A DNA stretch of 64,000 bases, taken from Dasyornis broadbenti (taxonomy: Eukaryota; Chordata; Aves; Passeriformes; Dasyornithidae). Where the stretch lies: positions 369,114 through 433,113 of the forward strand of contig VZRN01004396.1 in assembly GCA_013397935.1 (NCBI GenBank), given 5' to 3'. A program made the position numbers and the translations under genes. Below are positions 58,656 through 64,000 of the stretch, piece by piece (the stretch's first letter is position 1; every line of letters begins with the position of its first letter). The notes under the pieces are model-generated. The model made no database searches and was not told the DNA's origin. It saw nothing but the letters and a program-made list of their open reading frames with translations.

Positions 58656-58965
58656 TGTCCAGAGGAGGCCATGGAGATGCTCCAGGGCTGGAGCCCCTCT
58701 GCTCTGGAGCCAGGCTGGGAGAGCTGGGGGTGTTCACCTGGAGAAGAGAAGGCTCCAGGGAGAGCTCAGAGCCCCTGGCAGGGCCTAAAGGGACTCCAGG
58801 AGAGCTGGAGAGGGACTGGGGANNNNNNNNNNNNNNNNNNNNNNNNNNNNNNNNNNNNNNNNNNNNNNNTGGAGCAGCCTGGGACAGGGGAAGGTGTCCC
58901 TGCCGTGGCAGGGGTGGCACTGGATGGGCTTTGAGGTCCTTCCAGCCCAAACCACTCCATGATCC
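58656..58965 (+). mobile_element. CR1 LINE 3' end, group A, interrupted by an assembly gap
   Basis: Starts TGTCCAGAGGAGGCCATGGA and runs to GAGAGGGACTGGGGA, where the Ns begin. It resumes at TGGAGCAGCCTGGGACAGG and ends AACCACTCCATGATCCTGTG. By comparison with the copy at 52465, about 180 bases of element are missing. E-box at 58735-58740. Confidence 0.9.
58823..58869. other. assembly gap, 47 N
   Basis: The gap lies inside a group A CR1. The sister copy at 52465 has about 180 bases between the same flanks (52674-52853), so the 47-N length is not a true size unless this copy has a deletion of about 130 bp. Confidence 0.98.
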
Positions 58966-60143
58966 TGTGCAGGAGGTGCTGGGCTGGGGCTGCCTGCAGG
59001 GCATGGAGCACCTTGGAGCCTCCCTGCAGCTCTGGAGCTCCTGGCCAGGGCTGCAGTGTCTGGGCACAGGATCCAGGGCTGGATGTGGCCCCACCTCAGC
59101 TGCGGTGCCAGAGGAGCCCAGGGAGGGTTGTTGTGCAAGTCGGTTCCTGCAGGATTTTGTTGCCCACAGTGAGTTCAGTGCCTGGGAGCTGTTTCAGGCC
59201 GTGCATTCCCAGTCTGGTCACTGCTCTCTTTAGCCTCAGTCTGCCCAAAGTCCCACCCCAGCTCCTGCATTTAAGCAAGAAAAACAGGGAGGGGAAAACA
59301 ACCCAAGATCACAAAGCGCTGCACTGGGGCTTTTCGAGCCGCTCTCGCCGCGCTGGCAAATTTTAACCGGAGGAAATGACCTCACCTGGAGGTCCCCGAG
59401 GCTGCCGGCGCAAGGGCTGGGGCCATGGGCTGGGGAACAGGCCCAGGTCCTGATTTACAGCTTCCTGCAGTGCCTGGCTTGGCCCCGGCACCGCCGCCGT
59501 GCCCGCTCTCGGCTCTGAGCTCCTGGCTCCGTGCTCGGCCCGTGCACAGAGGGGTGGAGCTGGCTTTTCACAGCCTCCCCTGTGCTGGGCAGGAAAAGCT
59601 AAAATGTGGAGGGGTCAGGGCCAGGGTTGTGGTGAAAGTTGGCCCCTGGGATCCAGCAGGAGATGTCCCAGGGGTGCTGGAGCAGGGTGGATTCACAGCA
59701 AGGTGCACTCCCCCCTGCTCTGCCTCCACCCTGCTCTGCACCCCTGCTCCCTCCATCCCTGTGATTTTATCCTCCTTGTTTTCTCCGTGGGTTCCTGGCT
59801 TGGCTGTTGGTGCAGCTGCCGGGCGCCTGGCCCTGAGCCAGCCCCTGCCAGATGGCGCAGGGCTCTCAGACGTGCTGCGCTCCATTCCCTGTCCCGGCTC
59901 CCGCTATTTAATCAAATTATAGGAAAAGTCAATTTGCTGGATTCCCGTTCTCCGCTGCCTCCCCCGGCCCCCCCGGCCCACGCGCAGCTCCCTCTGCCCA
60001 CGGCACCCGGCAGCATCCCGGGGACAAGGGCTTGGAATTCTCTTTTTTGAGCGAGGAACAAAGGGCAGCTGCCGGTGTCTGTCAGGATTTGCCCTTCCCC
60101 CCCTCTCTAATTCTCATTTTGTCTTTATTTTACAAGTTCCCTG

Positions 60144-60575
60144 TAGAATCACAGAATCATTAAGGTTGGAAAAGCCCTCTAAGGTGGTAGAGTCCAACTG
60201 TACCCCAGCACTGCCAAGGCCATCACTGAGCCATGTCCCCAGGTGCCACATTCACACGTTGTTTGAACATTTCCAGGGATGGTGGCTCCACCACTGCCAT
60301 GGGCAGCCTGTGTCAGGGCTGGACAAACCTTTCAGTGAAGAAATTTTCCCAATATCCCACTCAAACCTATCCTGGCCCAGCTTGAGGCCGTTCCCTCTCC
60401 TCCTGTCCCTGTTCCCTGGGAGCAGAGCCTGAACCCCCCTGGCTGCCCCCTCCTGTCAGGAGCTGTGCAGAGCCACAAGGTTCCCCCTGAGCCTCCTTTG
60501 CTCCAGGCTGAGCCCTTTCCCAGCTCCCTCAGCTGCTCCTGGTGCTCCAGACCCTTCCTCAGCTCTGTTGTCCCT
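60144..60575 (-). mobile_element. CR1 LINE 3' end, group C
   Basis: GAATCACAGAATCATTAAGG and TTGGAAAAGCCCTCTAAGG at left; CCCTCAGCTGCTCCTGGTGC at right. It is the reversed form of the subfamily seen at 10016. Longer than most. Confidence 0.85.
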
Positions 60576-60615
60576 TGCTGGACTTTTTGGGGGGCTTTGG
60601 GGTTGGTTGTTTTAA

Positions 60616-60800
60616 CAAAAAGAAGCCTGGCACAGGCTGCCCAGGGCCATGGTGGAGTCACCATCCTGAAATTGTTCAAAAAACCCATGGATGTGGCACT
60701 TGAGGTCATGAGTTCGTGGTGAACACGGTGGTGGGTGCTGCTTTGATGGTTGGACTCCATCTTAAAGGTTTTATCCAACCTTAAGGCTTCTCTGATTGTT
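60616..60800 (+). mobile_element. CR1 LINE 3' end, group C
   Basis: GGCACAGGCTGCCCAGGGCC, GATGTGGCACTTGAGGTCAT, GGTTGGACTCCATCTTAAAG and AACCTTAAGGCTTCTCTGA. It lies about 40 bp from the previous element, in opposite orientation, so the two make a short-loop inverted repeat. Confidence 0.85.
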
Positions 60801-61050
60801 TTTTATTCCCCACCACCAATTTTGCGCCTTTCTGCTGGTCAAGACCAGGGCTGGAAGGAAGCAGCTGGCTGTGGGGAAAAAGAAACTCAGGCAAGTTTCC
60901 TTCCCAGAGAGAACCGTGTGTGCCAGGCAGAGCCCAGCCCCTGCCCCGCCTCTGCTTTCGGCTGGATTTAAAAAAAAATTATTGTCGGTTTCAGAATGAA
61001 TCAAAGGGGATGAAAATAAGCTGTGACAAAAGTTCTCACATCATTTTGAG

Positions 61051-61090
61051 TGCCATTTCAGTTTCTTTGAATGCCATTTCAGTTTCTTTG
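61051..61090 (+). repeat. 21-bp direct duplication
   Basis: TGCCATTTCAGTTTCTTTG occurs at 61051-61069 and 61072-61090. A recent-looking two-copy tandem. Confidence 0.88.
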
Positions 61091-61109
61091 CGTGTTGAAT
61101 TTTTGCTTT

Positions 61110-61122
61110 TAAAAAAAAAAAG
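61110..61122 (+). repeat. poly-A run
   Basis: TTTTGCTTTT followed by about 12 A and GTCTG. Simple sequence. Confidence 0.75.
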
Positions 61123-61776
61123 TCTGTTTTTGTCCTGGAAAAAGCTGATTTTCAGTCAGGGCTTTCTAGGATGGCTTTGGTTCATTTAGAAGGGAAGGAA
61201 AAGCTTTTTCTTCTGCTTAATGCGCTATTAAATCACAGAGCTGAGCAGTGCTGCAGAAATCTGTCCCAAGAGCTGTCTGAGAGCTGTCCCCTCCCCTGCG
61301 CTAACCCCTCTGAGGGGCTGCTCAGCTCCCCGGGCCTCAGTTTCCCCTCAAGCTGGCTTCCCTGTGGGCTCTGAGCAGGGGCTGTGTTCAGGAGCCTGGC
61401 ACAGGGCAGGCTTGGCACAGGGGGGTCCCGAGGCCACACGAGTCCGTGCTGGCACCACCCAGCCGGTCCCCCCGGCACAGGGTCACTGCAGCACTGGTGG
61501 CTTTTGTGGTTACCCAGAAAAAGTTATAACCAGGGAAAACGGAACTGGAGCAGAGTCAAAACTTCTGCAGGAGCTGGGCATGGTCTGGGGACCTTGGAGG
61601 GTGACAGGAACAGAGAGGAGCCTTGTGCCCTCTGCCCTGTCCCCTGTGCCCTCTGCCCTGGCCCCTGCCCTGCTCCACGTGGGGCTGTGCCATTCGAGGA
61701 CTTTGGCTGAGCTGCTCCAGTTCCCCCCAGATCTGCTGTGGGATGAATCAAAGCAAAGCTCCTGGACTCGTCAAAT

Positions 61777-62036
61777 TATTTGGGTTGGAAGGGACCTTAA
61801 AGTCCATCTTAAAACACGGGCAGGGACCCCTTCCACTGTCCCAGGCTGCTCCCAGCCCTGTCCAGCCTGGCCTTGGACACTGCCAGGGATCCAGGGGCAG
61901 CCACAGCTGCTCTGGCCACCCTGGGCCAGGGCCTCCCCACCCTCCCAGGGAACAATTCCTTCCCAATATCCCATCTATCCCTGCCCTCTGGCACTGTGAA
62001 GCCATTCCCTGCGTCCTGTCCCTCCATCCCTTGAAA
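61777..62036 (-). mobile_element. CR1 LINE 3' end, group A
   Basis: Tail at left degraded to AAATTATTTGGGTTGGAAGG; the body is standard to GGGAACAATTCCTTCCCAAT and CTGTCCCTCCATCCC. The palindrome is replaced by a shorter stretch (AAACACGGGCAGGGACC). Confidence 0.88.
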
Positions 62037-62200
62037 GGTCAGTTGAGTGAAGCACTCGCTGCATTGTTGCTGTGGGACAGGTGGTCAAACACTGCTGAAG
62101 TTTGAAGTTGAAGCTGTGCAGGGTTGGGGGCAGCCATGGGGAGGATGTGGGGCCGTGGAGTGGCCAAGCCCTTCCCTTCAAGCCCTTTCCTGCCCCACAG

Positions 62201-62303
62201 GTGTATCCATCCAACTCAGGTGATGACTACAGCAGGGATCCAGCTGGATATACTCCCTCGAAACCTCCCAGCACTGTGTATCCTGGAGCCTTTTACATGC
62301 CAG
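62201..62303 (+). CDS. TCF3: TCF3 coding exon 9 (residues 189-223)
   Basis: This 103-nt exon reads VYPSNSGDDYSRDPAGYTPS and KPPSTVYPGAFYMP, then one base of an Asp codon. VYPxSSGxDYxRD and KxPSxxYPxxFY are the TCF3 forms of this conserved segment. Acceptor CCCACAG|GTGTAT, donor CCAG|GTGAGT. It enters in phase 0 and leaves in phase 1. Because the exon begins with GTGTAT, the acceptor CAG/GTGT also superficially resembles a donor. It is part of the Ser/Pro-rich linker. Confidence 0.96.
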
Positions 62304-62841
62304 GTGAGTCAATCCCAGCCCTGTGATCCCACAAGCAGAGCAGGGGCAGCCCGGCCCCTTATGGACCCTGCGAGGGATTGCACAAATGGAGGGAGCTTTG
62401 GACAGGAGTGCGTGGGACACAGTGCAGCCCCAAAATCATGGAATCCTGGAATATCCTGAGTCATAAGGGACCCACAGGGATCATTGATGCAGCCCCTGGC
62501 CCTGCCCAGACACCCCAACAATCCCACCCTGAGCAGCCCTGGGAACGTTTTCCAAACGCTCCTGGAGCTCTGGCAGCCTTGGGGCCGGGACCATTCCCTG
62601 GGGAGCCCGGGCAGTGCCCAGCAGCCTCTGGGGGAAGAACCTTTCCCTGAGCTCCATCCCAAGCCCTGACACAGCTCCAGCTGTTCCCTGGGCTCCTGGT
62701 TCCAGAGATTGTCCCCATTTGCTCAGCAGGTGATGCTCAGCACAGGCAGGACATGCTGGGGACAGTCCCAGCCCCTCAGCCAGGGTTCCAGGGGCTGCCT
62801 GCCGGTGTCCCTGCCCCGCTCAGCTCTGGGTTTCCTTGCAG
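62304..62841 (+). other. TCF3: intron 9
   Basis: A 538-bp intron, half of which is a group B CR1 in antisense orientation (62433-62702). Acceptor TTTCCTTGCAG. Confidence 0.92.
62433..62702 (-). mobile_element. CR1 LINE 3' end, group B
   Basis: AAAATCATGGAATCCTGGAA at left, ATATCCTGAGTCATAAGGGA, then the group B body to GGGCTCCTGGTTCCAGAG. It lies in the short intron 9, about 130 bp from exon 9 and 140 bp from exon 10. Confidence 0.9.
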
Positions 62842-62981
62842 ATGGACTCCATAACTCACCAGACCTGTGGAGTTCCCCAGGTGCCATGAGCCAGTCGAGT
62901 TACGGTGCCATGCTGGGCAGCTCCTCGTCCCCGCTCCCGCAGTCCAGTGGCTTCAACAGTTTACACCAGCACGAACGCATG
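62842..62981 (+). CDS. TCF3: TCF3 coding exon 10 (residues 223-269)
   Basis: This 140-nt exon reads DGLHNSPDLWSSPGAMSQSS, YGAMLGSSSSPLPQSSGFNS and LHQHERM. DLWSSPG and GxMLGxSSSPLP followed by LHQHERM are typical of TCF3 (human ELWSPPG ... GGLHQHERM). Acceptor CTTGCAG, donor ATG|GTAACG (a weaker +5 G). It enters in phase 1 and leaves in phase 0. The following intron is open in the same frame, see intron 10. Confidence 0.95.
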
Positions 62982-63122
62982 GTAACGTGTCCCCACGGGC
63001 TCTGTCACCTCCCTGCCACCTCCTCCCCTGGCTGTGGGCTCAGGGCACCTGGGTCCTGCCCCGGTTGCCAAAGCCCCACAGTTTTTCCAGAGCCCCTCTC
63101 ACCCCTCTCCCCTCCCTGCCAG
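62982..63122 (+). other. TCF3: intron 10, 141 bp, open reading frame retained
   Basis: Donor GTAACG, acceptor CCCTGCCAG with CTCACCCCTCTCCCCTCC upstream. Length 141 = 47 codons, with no stop in the frame of exons 10 and 11. Retention would add 47 residues rich in Pro, Ser and Cys without a frameshift. That it is an intron is shown by the family, which passes directly from HERM to GYQLH/NYQLH. Confidence 0.9.
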
Positions 63123-63249
63123 AACTACCAGCTGCATTCAGGAGAGGTGAACGGTGGGCTCCCGTCCGTGTCCGGCTTCTCCTCAGCCTCCACGGCGTAT
63201 GGAGTGTCCAGTCACACGCCCCCGATCAGCGGCACGGACAACATGATGG
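63123..63249 (+). CDS. TCF3: TCF3 coding exon 11 (residues 270-312, last in window)
   Basis: This 127-nt exon reads NYQLHSGEVNGGLPSVSGFS, SASTAYGVSSHTPPISGTDN and MM, then one base of a split codon. Human TCF3 has GYQLHGAEVNGGLPSASSFS and GGVSSHTPPVSGADSLLG, a clear match. Acceptor CCTGCCAG, donor ATGG|GTATGG (weak at +4/+5). It leaves in phase 1. The next family exon (the SSGDALGKALASIYSPDH segment of activation domain 2) is not seen before base 64000. Read-through of the donor would stop at 63336-63338. Confidence 0.95.
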
Positions 63250-64000
63250 GTATGGCCAGTCCCCAGAGTGACCCCAACATCCCCAGCTGGGCACAGGCTC
63301 ACCTGGAACACCAAGTCTTGTGCAAAGCTGGTGCCTGAGGCATCAGATACACCCGGACACCACTGGTCCCTCTGGGACACCCTTGGTGTCACCCGGGCCT
63401 GGAGTCCCTGCCCGGGGAAGAGGCGCAGTGAGGTTTTGCTGCTGGAGCACCTGGGTGCTGGTTGGGGGGTTTACAGCTCGTGGGGTGGGTCTGGGAGGAG
63501 CCCTGGAGCTCGGGCAGTATCTCCTGGAGGTGCTGTGGCTTACCTGAGTTGCATGAAGGATTTGCGCCTGTGTGAAGCTGCTCCCCTAAATCCAGAACGG
63601 GAATGTTTGTGATATGTTCGGATACCACGTTAACACCTGAGTGCTTTAATCTCTGACCCTGCTGAACTTGTTACAAAACCTGTTACTGAAATGAGCTCGT
63701 GCTCCCCAGAAAATGAGAATCCTGACATGTATTTGTAGAAAAACCCGTGTTTTTCTATGGAGAGGCAAATTTGGGATTCACAGAATAAAAGAATCATTAG
63801 GGTTGGAAGAGACCTCCAGGACCATCCAGTGCATTGGTGGTTGTGGGGGCTTGAGATGCCCCATGGCATTGCTGTGCTGCAGCAGAGGTGTCTGACTGCT
63901 GTTGGTGGCACTCTGCCTGCAGCCCAGAGCTTGGAGAGATGTCCCTGCAGTCCCCAAAGCTGCCAGGGGATGGTGTCCTTTGTCCCGGCTGCTCTGAGCC
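63250..64000 (+). other. TCF3: intron 11, start
   Basis: Unique sequence after the exon 11 donor, ending with a short CR1 tail (63777-63835). No exon for the activation domain 2 segment was found. Confidence 0.85.
63777..63835 (-). mobile_element. CR1 LINE 3' terminal fragment
   Basis: ATTCACAGAATAAAAGAATC, ATTAGGGTTGGAAGAGACCT and CCAGGACCATCCAGTGC. Reversed tail only. Confidence 0.8.

Larger units (their letters stand above)
56661..62200 (+). other. TCF3: intron 8
   Basis: A 5.5-kb intron, donor GTAAGT, acceptor CTGCCCCACAG. It contains a 21-bp minisatellite (56700-56846), CR1 copies at 57892, 58656, 60144, 60616 and 61777, and a 47-N gap (58823-58869). A poly-A run lies at about 61110-61122 and a two-copy 21-bp repeat at 61051-61090. 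No coding exon was recognised. Confidence 0.88.
286..63249 (+). other. TCF3: TCF3 (E2A) gene, 5' coding half, partial
   Basis: The gene encodes a class I bHLH E-protein that dimerises with tissue-specific bHLH factors or with itself and binds CANNTG E-boxes in the nucleus (lymphoid, muscle and neural programmes). I assembled ten coding exons with GT-AG junctions and matching phases into 311 uninterrupted codons. TCF3 is preferred over its paralogues TCF4 and TCF12 because exon 3 reads MFPLPV after LDFSM (the paralogues have MFSPPV), exon 6 has a SFGRD-like block (STFGRDTG), exon 8 starts DGQPKKVRKV, and exon 11 has GEVNGGLPS. The noncoding first exon and the 3' half (activation domain 2, bHLH, C-terminus) are outside the window. 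Identification rests on my memory of the family; no alignment was run. Confidence 0.95.

Noticed and set aside
313..63249. Gene being TCF4 or TCF12 and not TCF3
   Set aside because: Exon 3 MFPLPV, exon 6 SERASYSTFGRD, exon 8 DGQPKK and exon 11 GEVNGGLPS fit TCF3. The paralogues have MFSPPV and different linker segments.
62709..63338. One continuous coding exon across 62709-63338
   Set aside because: The frame is open, but family proteins pass directly from HERM to the YQLH block, and GT-AG sites with a pyrimidine tract bound 62982-63122. Kept as an intron-retention finding.
1..64000. CRISPR arrays, prokaryotic operons, tRNA or rRNA genes, integrated viral genes
   Set aside because: None seen on either strand. 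The repeats present are CR1, minisatellites and simple repeats.

Overview
This is vertebrate nuclear DNA, almost certainly from a bird. The window carries about 43 recognisable CR1 LINE fragments, the dominant avian retroposon. Many still end in the CR1 tail octamer family (ATTCTGTG-like), and the single-copy exons encode a vertebrate E-protein. A passerine or other neoavian source is likely, but the species cannot be read from the sequence.

The window is one gene, seen in part: TCF3 (E2A; the E12/E47 class I bHLH factor), on the + strand. Ten coding exons were found from splice sites, reading-frame continuity and protein similarity: 313-387 (start codon), 7216-7288, 41470-41543, 42518-42611, 51792-51859, 54900-55029, 56611-56660, 62201-62303, 62842-62981 and 63123-63249. 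Together they give 934 coding nt (311 codons plus one base) with no frame break, and every intron is GT-AG. They cover the N-terminal half: activation domain 1 with the LDFS motif, the basic nuclear-localisation patch, and the Ser/Pro/Gly-rich linker. The second activation domain, the alternative E12/E47 bHLH exons and the C-terminus lie beyond base 64000. The noncoding first exon and promoter lie before base 1.

Layout: 1-285 is the end of intron 1. Intron 2 is 6.8 kb. Intron 3 is 34.2 kb and holds most of the repeats. Intron 4 is about 1 kb, intron 5 9.2 kb, intron 6 3.0 kb, intron 7 1.6 kb and intron 8 5.5 kb (with a 47-N assembly gap). Introns 9 and 10 are short, and intron 11 runs off the end. 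CR1 pieces (24 on +, 19 on -) cover roughly 12 kb by my by-eye boundaries. They fall into two abundant, closely similar groups, called A and B here, plus older pieces. There are also two minisatellites, several microsatellites and a few AT-rich islands with homeodomain/POU-type motifs that could be enhancers.

I see no second gene, RNA gene, CRISPR array or novel operon-like system. The many long open frames are by-products of GC-rich CR1 sequence. The observations most worth following are: an approximately 0.7-kb inverted CR1 pair in intron 3; CR1-borne pyrimidine-CAG/GTGAGA sites that look like recursive splice sites; a shared 14-base POU-like palindrome in two AT-rich islands; a NAGNAG acceptor at exon 5; and an in-frame, retainable intron 10.
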